Assembly (NCBI RefSeq): GCF_012034935.1
Contig: NZ_JAATEN010000021.1
Span: forward strand, 60,423-124,422
Direction of reading: 5' to 3'
Length of the DNA: 64,000 nt
Source: Streptomyces zingiberis
Lineage (GTDB): Bacteria; Actinomycetota; Actinomycetes; Streptomycetales; Streptomycetaceae
A model generated the notes under the pieces. That model did not search any database and had not been told where the DNA came from. It saw only the letters and a list, made by a program, of their open reading frames with translations. Shown in pieces: positions 26,391 to 35,527 of this stretch; positions within the stretch are counted from its first letter, which is position 1; every line of letters starts with the position of its first letter. Both the position numbers and the translations under genes were made by a program.

Positions 26391-27218
26391 ATGCCCGCTC
26401 ATCGTCAGCACCGCCCCTGGCGCCGCCCCGTTCTGGCCCTCGCCGCGGCCGCCGCGGTCGCCGTGCCGTCGGCGGCCTTCGCCACCCACACCCCGCCCCG
26501 CGAGCCCGCCGCCGGAGCCCCGGCCGCGCCGGTGGACGACGCCTACTACCAGGAAGCGCTCGGCAAGAGCGGCCAGGAGCTGAAGGCAGCCCTGCACACG
26601 ATCATCAGCGACCAGACCAAGCTCTCCTACGCCCAGGTGTGGGACGCGCTCAAGGAGACCGACGAGGACCCGGACAACCCGTCCAACGTCATATTGCTCT
26701 ACTCCGGCCGTTCCCAGGCGAAGGACACCAACGGTGGTGGATCGGGAGAGTGGAACAGGGAGCACGTCTGGGCCAAGTCGCACGGCGGCTTCGGCACCGC
26801 GACCGGCCCCGGCACCGACATCCACCACCTCCGGCCGGCGGACGTCGCGGTCAACTCCGCCCGCGACAACCTGGACTTCGACAACGGCGGCGACCCGGTC
26901 CAGGGAGCCCCGGGAAACTTCGCCGACCGTGACTCCTTCGAGCCGCGCGACGAGGTCAAGGGCGATGTCGCCCGCATGATCCTCTACATGGCGGTCCGCT
27001 ACGAGGGCACCGACGGCTTCCCCGACCTCGAACCCAACGACCAGGTCGACAACGGCTCCGCCCCGAAGATGGGACGACTGTCGGTCCTCCAGCAGTGGCA
27101 CCAGCAGGACCCGCCGGACAGCTTCGAGAAGAATCGTAACGACAAGATCGAGCAGATCCAGAAGAACCGGAACCCCTTCATCGACCACCCCGAATGGGTC
27201 ACCGAGATCTGGAAGTAA
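26391..27218 (+). CDS. Secreted endonuclease I-family nuclease
   Basis: A 275-residue exported nuclease. The signal peptide runs from the arginine-rich start through LALAAAAAVAVPSAAFA. The catalytic region has the endonuclease I pattern GEWNREHVWAKS followed by GTDIHHLRPADVAVNSARDN, i.e. a beta-beta-alpha metal site. It should degrade extracellular DNA or RNA non-specifically. The ATG at 26391 was chosen; a GTG at 26367 would add eight residues. A hairpin terminator follows, so it is probably monocistronic. Confidence 0.9.
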   Translation: MPAHRQHRPWRRPVLALAAAAAVAVPSAAFATHTPPREPAAGAPAAPVDDAYYQEALGKSGQELKAALHTIISDQTKLSYAQVWDALKETDEDPDNPSNVILLYSGRSQAKDTNGGGSGEWNREHVWAKSHGGFGTATGPGTDIHHLRPADVAVNSARDNLDFDNGGDPVQGAPGNFADRDSFEPRDEVKGDVARMILYMAVRYEGTDGFPDLEPNDQVDNGSAPKMGRLSVLQQWHQQDPPDSFEKNRNDKIEQIQKNRNPFIDHPEWVTEIWK

Positions 27219-27229
27219 CCGCCTTGCGC

Positions 27230-27265
27230 CGTGCCCGCCCGGGCGCCGCGGCCCCGGCGGGCACG
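27230..27265 (+). terminator. Terminator hairpin after the nuclease
   Basis: CGTGCCCGCC (27230-27239) pairs with GGCGGGCACG (27256-27265) over a 16-base G/C-rich loop, twelve bases after the nuclease stop. Confidence 0.65.
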
Positions 27266-27336
27266 GGACCGGCCCCGCTGTGGCCGCCGGCCGGTGCCGT
27301 TCCCCTCCTGGCCGGTATCGCCGCCCCGGCCCCGGC

Positions 27337-27756
27337 TCAGCCGTCCTTCAGCAGCTTGACGCAGACGCTGTGCCAGGCGTCCTTGGCCGCCTTGGCGCGC
27401 GCAGGCGCGTCCGACGTGGAGGACTCCAGGCGCTGCATCGCGTCCGCGGTTTCCACGGATGCCTCGCCGTCGACGCGGAACAACTCCGTCAATCTCCCGT
27501 CCCCGGTCCTCTCCGCGATCGCGGACATCTTCCGGCCGTAGACGCGCCAGGCCTCCACCAGGCCCAGCACCGCGAGATCGTCTCCGTACTCCTGGCGCGC
27601 CTCGTAGGCATCCGTGCAGGCTTCCCGGGAGGCGGAGTCCGGGTCGATCTCCGCCACCAGCTCGTCGTAGGTGGTCACCCCGAAGAAGGCGAGCACGGCC
27701 AGGGCCGAGGCGGCCGCCCCCAGCCACACCGAGGCGTTCTGCCGATCCTCCGCCAT
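27337..27756 (-). CDS. Small membrane-anchored protein of unknown function
   Basis: A 139-residue protein. After nine polar residues comes one hydrophobic segment (VWLGAAASALAVLAFFGV), and the remainder is a helical, charged, probably extracytoplasmic domain with two cysteines (ACTDAYEA and HSVCVKLL) that could form a disulfide. The ATG at 27756 follows a strong GGGGGGAG site. No family is recognised. It converges on the nuclease gene across the terminator. Confidence 0.75.
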   Translation of the reverse strand: MAEDRQNASVWLGAAASALAVLAFFGVTTYDELVAEIDPDSASREACTDAYEARQEYGDDLAVLGLVEAWRVYGRKMSAIAERTGDGRLTELFRVDGEASVETADAMQRLESSTSDAPARAKAAKDAWHSVCVKLLKDG

Positions 27757-28165
27757 GTCTCCCCCCGCCGCTCGCCCTCGCCCGACAACAGGCCCATCCT
27801 GCCGACTGCGGGCCCGCCGTGCGACGCCTACGGGAGATCTGGCGGCAGCGGCACGACGACGGTTCCGGTCGCCGCATTGCCCTCCTGCCCGGTCACTTCT
27901 CACCACCGGGACCGCATGCCCCGGTCTCCAGATGTCCGCCCGCCGCCGGAAAACGTGGCGGCTTCCTTCCGCTCGTCGGTGAGGATCTCCCCGTGGGGGG
28001 CCAGGCGGCGCCGCCAACACCAGGGCAATCCCGCAGGAAGATTTCTCCGGCCCCGGGCCTACGACACGCAGCCTGGGCTCGCCGGTCCGTGGATCGAGCG
28101 GCCCTGAATGCCGGTGCCGCTTCTTGCGACGGTGGAGTTCCACGACGCGGCTTCCAGGAGTGAAC
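27757..28165. other. Divergent intergenic region before the SDR
   Basis: About 410 bases between the small membrane protein and the SDR gene. Frames through it are arginine/proline-rich and unconvincing. It should carry two divergent promoters. Nothing further is supported. Confidence 0.4.
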
Positions 28166-29110
28166 ATGCCACGCAGGCCTATCGACATCGCCACCCCCGA
28201 CCTGTCCGGCCGGCGCGCCGTCGTCACCGGAGCGAGTGACGGCATGGGGGTCCAGCTGGCGACACGGCTGGCCGCCGCCGGCGCCGAGGTCGTCATGCCC
28301 GTCCGTAACCAGCGCAAGGGCGAGGCGGCCATCGCGAGGATCCGTCAGGCGACCCCCACCGCGAAGGTGTCGCTGCGTGAACTCGATCTGTCCTCGCTGA
28401 GTTCGGTCGCCGCGCTCGGCAGGACGCTGACGGACGAGGGGCTGCCGATCCACTTCCTCATCAACAACGCCGGCGTCATGACTCCGCCCGACCGGCAGAC
28501 GACCGCCGACGGCTTCGAGCTTCAGTTCGGCACCAATCACCTCGGCCACTTCGCCCTCGTCGCCCAGGTGCTGCCCCTGCTGCGGGCCGGTGGCGCGCGG
28601 GTGACCTCGCAGAGCAGTGTCGCCGCGCGCCGCGGTGCCATCAACTGGGACGACCTGAACTGGGAACGCTCCTATGACGGCATGAAGGCCTACCGGCAGT
28701 CGAAGATCGCGTTCGGCCTGTTCGGGCTCGAACTCGACCGGCGCAGCCGTGCGTCCGGCTGGGGCATCACGAGCAATGTCTCGCATCCCGGTGTCGCGCC
28801 GACCAGCCTGCTCGCCGCGCGCCCGGAGGTTGGGCGCAGCAGCGACACCGCGGCCTATCGCGTGATCAATGCGCTCTCCCGGCGCGGTCTCCTTCTCGGG
28901 ACGCCGCGGACCGCGATGCTGCCCGCCCTGTACGCCGCCACCTCGCCGGACGCCGGGGGCGAGCTGTTCTACGGGCCGCAGGGCCCCGGCGGCCTCGGCG
29001 GGGCCCCCGGGCAGCAGACGCTCTACCGCCCCCTGCGCAGCGCCCAGGAGGCCACGCGCATCTGGCAGGTCTCCGAGGAACTGACGCACGTGCGCTTCCC
29101 CGGCAGCTGA
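28166..29110 (+). CDS. Short-chain dehydrogenase/reductase (SDR)
   Basis: A 314-residue classical SDR. The cofactor motif is TGASDGMG, followed by ELDLSSLSS, the structural NNAGVM, a serine in the SQSSVAA stretch and the catalytic YRQSK. The pattern and the C-terminal extension resemble retinol-dehydrogenase-like SDRs that reduce aldehydes or ketones with NADP(H). The ATG at 28166 has a CAGGAG site. It stands upstream of the molybdenum hydroxylase operon with about 260 bases between, so it may be separately expressed. The substrate is unknown. Confidence 0.9.
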   Translation: MPRRPIDIATPDLSGRRAVVTGASDGMGVQLATRLAAAGAEVVMPVRNQRKGEAAIARIRQATPTAKVSLRELDLSSLSSVAALGRTLTDEGLPIHFLINNAGVMTPPDRQTTADGFELQFGTNHLGHFALVAQVLPLLRAGGARVTSQSSVAARRGAINWDDLNWERSYDGMKAYRQSKIAFGLFGLELDRRSRASGWGITSNVSHPGVAPTSLLAARPEVGRSSDTAAYRVINALSRRGLLLGTPRTAMLPALYAATSPDAGGELFYGPQGPGGLGGAPGQQTLYRPLRSAQEATRIWQVSEELTHVRFPGS

Positions 29111-29370
29111 CCCGGATGCCGGGCAGCGCGTGCCGGCAGCGGGCCGCCGTGGCGCGTCACCTACGGCCGGCCCCGCGTCATGCGCCGGACCCGGATCGAT
29201 ACCCGCTCCGGCCCCGTCGGCCGGTCTCACCCTGGGATCGGCAGGGCCTGGATGAGCCTGCTCCCGGGGGCCAGCCTTGGAGCAGCGCCGGCCCCGGAGG
29301 TCCCACGGACGGATGCGGCGCCGTGCCGGCTTTCCCCTGCCCGAACGTGCGACCAGCCAGGAGAAACGTG

Positions 29371-29994
29371 ATGAGCGGAGAGAACGATCCGGGAGGCGCC
29401 CCTTCGGGTGTGTCCCGGCGGAACTTTGTCGGGGGGAGCCTGGCCGCCGCCACCGTGGCGCCGCTGCTGACCGGACAGGCCGGGACGGCGGAAGCCGCCC
29501 CGGCGGCCACCGCCGACGGCGTGACGCCGGTGACGGTACGGGCCGCCGTCAACGGCGAGCCGGTCACCCTGCGGCTGGACCCGCGGGCCACGCTCCTGGA
29601 CACGCTCCGCGAGCGGCTCGACCTCAAGGGCACCAAGAAGGGCTGCGACCGGGGACAGTGCGGTGCCTGCACCGTGCACATCGACGGCCGGCGTGTGCTG
29701 TCGTGCCTCACGCTGGCCGCCACGGTGAGCGGCCACCAGATCACCACGATCGAGGGACTGGCCGACGGCGACCGGCTGCACCCCATGCAGGAGGCCTTCG
29801 CCCACCACGACGGTCTGCAGTGCGGCTTCTGCACGCCGGGGCAGATCATGTCCGCGGTCGCCATGGTCGACGGCGAAGGCCCCGCCCGCTCGGACGAGGA
29901 GATACGTGAGCGCATGTCGGGCAACATCTGCCGGTGCGGCGCCTACCCCCGCATCGTCGACGCCATCCGGGACGCGCAGCAGGTGATGCGCTGA
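29371..29994 (+). CDS. paoA: Molybdenum aldehyde oxidoreductase, 2Fe-2S subunit (PaoA/YagT-like)
   Basis: A 207-residue iron-sulfur subunit. The N-terminus has a Tat signal, SRRNFVGGSL followed by an Ala-rich stretch to about residue 44. The plant-type cluster uses Cys92, 97, 100 and 112, and the helical second cluster uses Cys151, 154, 187 and 189. In E. coli, PaoABC is a periplasmic aldehyde oxidase whose A subunit carries the export signal, and this layout matches. The ATG at 29371 has a CAGGAG site. The stop overlaps the FAD-subunit start. Confidence 0.93.
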   Translation: MSGENDPGGAPSGVSRRNFVGGSLAAATVAPLLTGQAGTAEAAPAATADGVTPVTVRAAVNGEPVTLRLDPRATLLDTLRERLDLKGTKKGCDRGQCGACTVHIDGRRVLSCLTLAATVSGHQITTIEGLADGDRLHPMQEAFAHHDGLQCGFCTPGQIMSAVAMVDGEGPARSDEEIRERMSGNICRCGAYPRIVDAIRDAQQVMR

Positions 29995-30971
29995 TGCGGC
30001 CCTACATCTACGCCCGGGCGGGGTCGGTCCGCGAGGCCGTGCGGGACGCCGGGCCGGGCACCGCGTTCCTGGCCGGCGGCACCACCCTGGTGGACCTCAT
30101 GAAGCTCGAGGTCATGTCACCCGGCCGTGTCGTGGACATCAACCGGCTGCCCCTGGACGGCATCACCCTGGACCACAAGGGTCTGCACATCGGCGCGCTC
30201 GCACGGATGAGCGACGTGGCCGCCGCGCCCGCCGTGCGCGAGCACTACCCGATGGTCGCCCAGGCGCTGGAGCTGAGTGCCTCGGCCCAGCTGCGCAACA
30301 TGGCGAGCATCGGCGGCAACCTGCTCCAGCGCACGCGGTGCGGCTACTTCCGCGACGTCACGACCCCGTGCAACAAGCGTGAGCCGGGCAGCGGATGCTC
30401 GGCCCTGGAAGGGATCAACCGCGGCCACGCCGTACTGGGTACCAGCGACGCGTGCATCGCCACCCACCCCAGCGACCTCGCCGTCCCGCTGGTGGCGCTG
30501 AGCACCGCCGTGCACCTGGCCTCGGCACGCGGCACGCGCACCGTGCCCCTGGGCACGTTCTACACCCTCCCCGGTGCCACCCCCGAGGTCGAGAACGTGC
30601 TGCGGCCGGACGAACTCGTCACCGGGATCACCGTGCCCCGCTCGCCCTGGGCGGCGCACTCCCTGTACGTGAAGATCCGCGACCGGCGGTCGTACGAGTT
30701 CGCGCTCGCCTCCGCCGCCGTCGCCCTCCAGCTGCGCGGGCGCACCATCGTGAACGCCCGGATCGCCGCCGGCGGGGTGGGGACCAGGCCGTGGCGGCTG
30801 ACGGCCGTCGAACGCGCCCTGGCGGGCCGGCCCGCCACCTCCGCGACGTTCGAGGACGCCGTCGCCGGTGCCGCGGACGGAGCCCGGCCACGTGAGCACA
30901 ACCGGTTCAAGCCCGCGCTGCTGCGCCGCACCCTGGTACGGGCGCTGACCGAGCTGAGCGAGGACCGGTGA
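29994..30971 (+). CDS. paoB: Molybdenum aldehyde oxidoreductase, FAD subunit (PaoB/YagS-like)
   Basis: A 325-residue FAD-binding subunit. LAGGTTLVDLMKLEV near residue 27 and SIGGNLLQRTRC near 105 contact FAD. Cys116, 126, 135 and 154 match the extra 4Fe-4S cluster that distinguishes the PaoB branch. Its ATG overlaps the stop of the 2Fe-2S gene (TGATG). Electrons pass from the Mo centre through the 2Fe-2S clusters to FAD. In normal operons the large subunit follows at once; here a decayed xdhC stretch intervenes. Confidence 0.93.
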   Translation: MRPYIYARAGSVREAVRDAGPGTAFLAGGTTLVDLMKLEVMSPGRVVDINRLPLDGITLDHKGLHIGALARMSDVAAAPAVREHYPMVAQALELSASAQLRNMASIGGNLLQRTRCGYFRDVTTPCNKREPGSGCSALEGINRGHAVLGTSDACIATHPSDLAVPLVALSTAVHLASARGTRTVPLGTFYTLPGATPEVENVLRPDELVTGITVPRSPWAAHSLYVKIRDRRSYEFALASAAVALQLRGRTIVNARIAAGGVGTRPWRLTAVERALAGRPATSATFEDAVAGAADGARPREHNRFKPALLRRTLVRALTELSEDR

Positions 30972-31008
30972 GCGGCCGGCGTGGCCCGCTCCGGCCTGAC
31001 ACCGTCGC

Positions 31009-31436
31009 GTCCGATTCCCGGACGCGGAGGCCGTCGTCGAGTGGCCGCACCGCCATCCCGGGTCCCAGGCCGAGGCCGGGCCGCTCGACCGGCGCACCGT
31101 CGTGTGCGTGCTCACCCACGGCCCCACCTTCGACCTGCCGCTCCTGACCGCCGCGCTGCGCATGCCGGTCGCGTGCGTGGGGCCATGGGCTCCCGCCGCA
31201 CCCACGAGGAACGCCGGGACCGGCTCCGCGACGCCGGTCTCACCAGCGGCGAACGCGACCGCCGGCGCTCTGCCCTCGGCCTCGGCCCCGGGGCCCGTAC
31301 CCCGCGGGAGACCGCGCTGTCGATCGCCGCGGAGATCGTCGCCCACCGCCACGGCGGCTCGGGGGCACCCCTGAGCACCGGGGTCCCCATCCACCACAGT
31401 GCCCCGTCGACCGGCGCACTCGCATCCAGCAGCTGA
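31009..31436 (+). pseudogene. Frameshifted, 5'-truncated xdhC-like gene
   Basis: Between paoB and paoC lies the C-terminal Rossmann domain of an XdhC/CoxI protein in two frames. The first frame reads RFPDAEAVVEWPHRH and TVVCVLTHGPTFDLPLLTA up to VACVG. After one missing G in the run at 31179-31182 the next frame continues AMGSRRTHEERRDRLRDAGL, then GARTPRETALSIAAEIVAHR, ending near PIHH. XdhC delivers and protects sulfurated molybdenum cofactor for these enzymes. The N-terminal half is absent, so the gene is dead even if the frameshift is a sequencing slip. Confidence 0.85.
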
Positions 31437-31446
31437 AGGATTCACC

Positions 31447-33708
31447 ATGTCCCGTTCCCCGGTCGGACGCGAGACCGAGCGCGTCGACGGCAGGCTGAAA
31501 GTCACCGGCGCGGCCGAGTACTCCGGTGACTACCGCGCCGCCGGCCTCGCGCACGCGCACCTCGTCACCAGCACCATCGCGCGAGGCACCGTCACCGCGA
31601 TCGACACGGCGGCCGCGCTGGCCTCACCCGGTGTCCTGCGTGTGTACGCCGCGCCGGACCCCCGCCTGGACCTGCACCCCATCACCGGCCCGCTCGCCGG
31701 CTTCGTGGAGAACTACGTCCCCCTGCACGACGCGGAGGTCCGCTTCCACGGCCAGGCCATCGCAATGGTCGTCGCGGAGAGTCCCGAGCAGGCACGCGAC
31801 GCCGCCGCGAGGGTCACCGCGACCTATGACGTCCGGTCACCGCGCACCTCGATCGCGGACGAGCCCCGCGTGCCGGCCGGCCCCACCATCAGCGGGGCAC
31901 CGAGCAGCCTCACCGTCCTGGCGCCCGGCGTCGGCTCGATCGACGCCGCGCTCGCCGCCGGCGACGTCGTCGTGGAGACCGAGTGCCACCAGCACATGCA
32001 GCACCACGTGGGGATGGAGCCCCACGCCGTTCTCGCCGTCTGGGAAGGCGACCGGGTCACCGTCCACGCCGGCGCGCAGATCCCCGCGGCATACGCCCTC
32101 GGGACGGCCCAGCGGCTCGGCGTCCGGCCCCAGAACGTCCGGCTGATCACGAAGTACGTGGGCGGCGGCTTCGGCGCCCGCGTCATCCTGTGGAGCGACA
32201 CCCCGCTCGCCGCCGCCGCGGCCCGGGAGATCGGCCGCCCGGTCCGGCTCGTCCTCACCCGCGAGCAGATGTTCACCCTCACCGGCCACCGGCCCCAGCT
32301 CACGCAGACCGTCCGGCTGGGCGCCTCCCGCGACGGCGTCCTCAACGCCGTCAGCCACCGGAGCGTCTCCGAGCGCCCGACGACCGTCGCCTTCCCCATG
32401 ACTCCGGCCCACGCCACCACGGACGCGCTCTACCGCACGCCGAACCTGCACGTCGACGCGGAGCTGGCCGTCCTCGACATCCCCGGGAGCCGGGCGATGC
32501 GCGGTCCCAACGAGGCCCCCGGGTCCTTCGCCCTGGAGACGGCGATGGACGAGCTGGCCGTCGCCACCGGCGTCGACCCGGTGGAGCTGAGGCTGCGCAA
32601 CTACGCCGCCACCAGCCCGTCCACGGGCCTGCCCTGGTCGAGCAAGCACCTCGAGGAGTGCTACCGCGTCGGCGCGCGGCGGTTCGGCTGGTCGGCCCGG
32701 AGCGCCACGCCCCGCTCCCGCGCCGAGGGGCAGTGGCTGTACGGCACCGGCATGGCCACCGCCATCTACCCGGCGCACCGCCGGGCCGCGAGCGTGCGCG
32801 TCCGGCTGCTCGACGACGGGACCGCCGTCGTCTCGACCGGCATCTCGGACCTCGGCACCGGCGGGGCGACCATGGTGGCGATCTCCGGCGCCGACGCCCT
32901 GGGGATCCCGCCGGCCCGGGTGACGTCCGAGATCGGCGACAGCCTGCTGCCGCAGGGCGCGCCCGCCGTCGGCTCCAGCGCCACGCACGCCACCGTGCCG
33001 CTGGTCGTGAACGCCGCCCGCGACGCGATCGGCGAGCTCAAGCGGCTGGCCGTCACCGACGACAGGTCGCCGTGGCACGGCGCGAGCGCCGGAGACCTGC
33101 GCTACGAGCGCGGCATCCTGCACGGCCACGGCCGCTCGATGAGCTTCGGCAGCCTGCTCACCGCCATCGGCTCACCGGACGTCACCACGCTCGCCGAGTC
33201 ACCCGGCGAGGCCGACCCGGGGTATGTGCACCACAGCTTCGGCGCCCACTTCTGCGAGGTGCGGGTCAACCGGTTCACCGGCGAGACCCACGTCACCCGG
33301 TTCACCACGGTCGCGGACGTCGGCCGCGTCATCAACGCCCGGGCCGCCCGGAGCCAGCTCGTCGGCGGCGTCATCTTCGGCATCGGGCACGCCCTGCTGG
33401 AGGAGAACCCGCTGGAGCCCGGCACGGGGCGCCTGGCCTCCAGCACCCTCGCCGACTACCTCGTGCCCGTGAACGCCGACGTCCCCGACATCGACGTGCA
33501 CCTGCTCGGCCGGCCCGACCCCGTCCTCACCGGGCCGCTGGGCGACGGCGGCGAGGACGTCGGGACGAGGAGCCTCGGCGCCCGCGGCCTGGGGGAGATC
33601 GGCACGGTGGGCTCGGCGGCCGCGATCGGGAACGCCGTCCACCACGCCACCGGGATCCGGGTGCGCGACGTGCCCATCACCCCCGACAAGCTGATCGAGC
33701 ACCTGTGA
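31447..33708 (+). CDS. paoC: Molybdenum aldehyde oxidoreductase, large subunit (PaoC/YagR-like)
   Basis: A 753-residue molybdopterin subunit of the xanthine oxidase family. Visible landmarks are KVTGAAEYSGDY at the start of the small domain, the glycine-rich YVGGGFGARV that binds the cofactor, RGPNEAPGSFALE, and the catalytic base Glu717 in GLGEIGTVG. It oxidises aldehydes or N-heterocycles at the Mo centre. It has no signal of its own, fitting co-export with the Tat-tagged small subunit. The cytosine dinucleotide cofactor and an XdhC/PaoD chaperone would have to come from elsewhere, since the local xdhC is broken. Confidence 0.93.
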   Translation: MSRSPVGRETERVDGRLKVTGAAEYSGDYRAAGLAHAHLVTSTIARGTVTAIDTAAALASPGVLRVYAAPDPRLDLHPITGPLAGFVENYVPLHDAEVRFHGQAIAMVVAESPEQARDAAARVTATYDVRSPRTSIADEPRVPAGPTISGAPSSLTVLAPGVGSIDAALAAGDVVVETECHQHMQHHVGMEPHAVLAVWEGDRVTVHAGAQIPAAYALGTAQRLGVRPQNVRLITKYVGGGFGARVILWSDTPLAAAAAREIGRPVRLVLTREQMFTLTGHRPQLTQTVRLGASRDGVLNAVSHRSVSERPTTVAFPMTPAHATTDALYRTPNLHVDAELAVLDIPGSRAMRGPNEAPGSFALETAMDELAVATGVDPVELRLRNYAATSPSTGLPWSSKHLEECYRVGARRFGWSARSATPRSRAEGQWLYGTGMATAIYPAHRRAASVRVRLLDDGTAVVSTGISDLGTGGATMVAISGADALGIPPARVTSEIGDSLLPQGAPAVGSSATHATVPLVVNAARDAIGELKRLAVTDDRSPWHGASAGDLRYERGILHGHGRSMSFGSLLTAIGSPDVTTLAESPGEADPGYVHHSFGAHFCEVRVNRFTGETHVTRFTTVADVGRVINARAARSQLVGGVIFGIGHALLEENPLEPGTGRLASSTLADYLVPVNADVPDIDVHLLGRPDPVLTGPLGDGGEDVGTRSLGARGLGEIGTVGSAAAIGNAVHHATGIRVRDVPITPDKLIEHL

Positions 33709-33821
33709 TCGGCTACCCGGGCGAGGTGCCCTGAAGGGGCCGGCCATGGAGCCGGTGCCGCCGGTCCGTGAGCCGCCGGTCCGTGAACGCTGCGCCTGGC
33801 GGCCCTGGTTACCGTTGCTCC

Positions 33822-34670
33822 ATGGCTGGTACCCCTCGGCGTGTGAGGACCGAACTCGGTGTCTATCTGCGCCGGCGCCGCGAAGCGATCGAACCGGAGT
33901 CCTTGGGCCTGGCACGCGGACGGCGGCGCGTCACCGGATTGCGGCGCGAGGAAGTCGCGACCTTCGCCGGAGTGAGCGTCGACTACTACACGCGCCTTGA
34001 GCAGGGCCGTGAAGCGAGTCCTTCGCCGCAGCTGCTCAGCGCCTTGTGCCGCGTGTTCCGGCTGAGCGAGGACGAGCGTCTCCATCTTCACCGGCTGGCC
34101 GGTGCGGACGCGGCGCAGCAGCGAGCGCCACTGGGCGCGGACGTATCACCCGAGATCCAGGCGCTTCTCGACCGCTGGCCGATGAACCCCGCGTTCGTCT
34201 ACGACGAGGGGCAGGAGATCCTCGCGGCGAACTCCCTCGGCCGGATGCTTCACCAGGGCTTCTCGCGTACGGACAACTTCGCCCGGATGATGTTCCTCGA
34301 CCCCTTCGCGAGGGTTTTCTACGTCGAGTGGGAGCGTGTGGCGCGGGCGACCGTGGGCGCACTCCGCCAGGCGTGGGGCAAGGCGTCGGTACGCGCCGGA
34401 ATCCAGGACCTTGTCGACGGCCTCGCCGACGCCGACGCGGACTTCGCGGAGATGTGGGACGCGCATGTCGTCATCGGCAAGAGCCACAAGACCAAGAGGA
34501 TTCTGCATCCTGCCGTCGGGCAGCTCACGCTCGAGTACCACGACTTCATCGTCCCAGCGGCGCAGGGCCTGCACCTCCTCGTCTGTGATGCGCCACCAGG
34601 AAGTACGACGGAGGAGTCGTTGCGGCTGCTCGGCAGCCTGAGCCCTGACGCCGAGGCGCCCATGCCTTGA
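33822..34670 (+). CDS. XRE-family regulator with MmyB-like ligand domain, copy 1
   Basis: A 282-residue regulator. The N-terminal helix-turn-helix contains LGVYLRRRREAIEP and VTGLRREEVATFAGVSVDYYTRLEQGR. From about residue 105 it has the MmyB-like PAS-type ligand domain (LLDRWPMNPAFVYDEGQEILAANSLG, ending HDFIVPAAQGLHLLVCDA). Such regulators usually control an adjacent oxidoreductase and bind a small hydrophobic ligand. The ATG at 33822 lies 114 bases after paoC on the same strand, so it may regulate or be read through from that operon. Confidence 0.92.
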   Translation: MAGTPRRVRTELGVYLRRRREAIEPESLGLARGRRRVTGLRREEVATFAGVSVDYYTRLEQGREASPSPQLLSALCRVFRLSEDERLHLHRLAGADAAQQRAPLGADVSPEIQALLDRWPMNPAFVYDEGQEILAANSLGRMLHQGFSRTDNFARMMFLDPFARVFYVEWERVARATVGALRQAWGKASVRAGIQDLVDGLADADADFAEMWDAHVVIGKSHKTKRILHPAVGQLTLEYHDFIVPAAQGLHLLVCDAPPGSTTEESLRLLGSLSPDAEAPMP

Positions 34671-34872
34671 TCGCGCTTGCGCCGACTGCTCGGCTCCCGC
34701 TCTCCGCGGCATGGGGGATTCCCGCGACCGGCACCCGCGCACCGGCGTGGATGTGGACCGGCTCCGCCCGCCACGGTCCCGGGCCCGCCGCCCCGGCGAC
34801 CACAACGGGCCGTATGACCTGGGCGGCCCGCTGTGATCCGTTCCTCCTCCGAGCCGGGCGGCTCGGGTTCGT

Positions 34873-35292
34873 TCAGACCGTGACCCGCTCGACGATGTCG
34901 TAGTAGGCGTGCAGGTCGAGCCACTCGATGCCGGAGACGACCTTGCCGTCCTTCATGGTCAGGACGTAGAGATATCCGTTGTTGTACGGTTCGCCGTCGC
35001 GGGCACGGCCCGTGCTGTCGATGCGGACGATGACGTCGTCGCCGTCGGCCCACAGGCCTCGCGGCGTGATCGCCAGAGGCCCGTCGAGCCGGTCGAAGAG
35101 CGCCTTCTCCGCGTTGTCGTGCAGGTCTTGGAGGCCGCCGTACTCACCGGCGACCGGTCCGTGGCCGGCGATCGTCCAGGTCGTGGACTCGGTGAAGATC
35201 TCGGTGAAGAACCGCGTGAAATCCTCCGCCCCCGCGGCCAGAGCAGCCTTGACGGCTTCCAGGTTGGATTCCTCCTGAGGGGTGTACCGCAT
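34873..35292 (-). CDS. SnoaL-like (NTF2-fold) protein
   Basis: A 139-residue protein with the NTF2/SnoaL pattern: FTRFFTEIFTESTTWTIAGHGPVAGEYGG, then ALFDRLDGPLAITPRGLWADGDDVIVR and NGYLYVLTMKDGKVVSGIEWLD. The fold binds small hydrophobic ligands. Members may be isomerases, hydrolases or stress proteins, and the sequence does not decide. The ATG follows a GGGAGC site. It converges on the MmyB-type regulator and could be part of its regulon. Confidence 0.85.
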   Translation of the reverse strand: MRYTPQEESNLEAVKAALAAGAEDFTRFFTEIFTESTTWTIAGHGPVAGEYGGLQDLHDNAEKALFDRLDGPLAITPRGLWADGDDVIVRIDSTGRARDGEPYNNGYLYVLTMKDGKVVSGIEWLDLHAYYDIVERVTV

Positions 35293-35527
35293 CTGTTGCT
35301 CCCTGTAGCAGTGGTTGTCGTGCTGGAGACTTCCGTCCTGATGACGAGAAACCCGGCACACGCAACCTACGGACGCCGCGGCTGTCGGAGGAGGCCGTGT
35401 TCTCCCTGGGTGCGGCACACCCCCGCACGCGCGGGGGCGCCCGTCACCTGCGTGACATGCGCGCGGCGGGCGGTTCACGGGCCCGGCTGACGCGTACCCC
35501 CACTGCCCGCGGCCGCGTCCGTGAGCC

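Noticed and set aside
29371..33708. Carbon monoxide or xanthine dehydrogenase
   Set aside because: The extra cysteines of the FAD subunit and the Tat signal on the 2Fe-2S subunit fit the Pao aldehyde oxidoreductase branch better.
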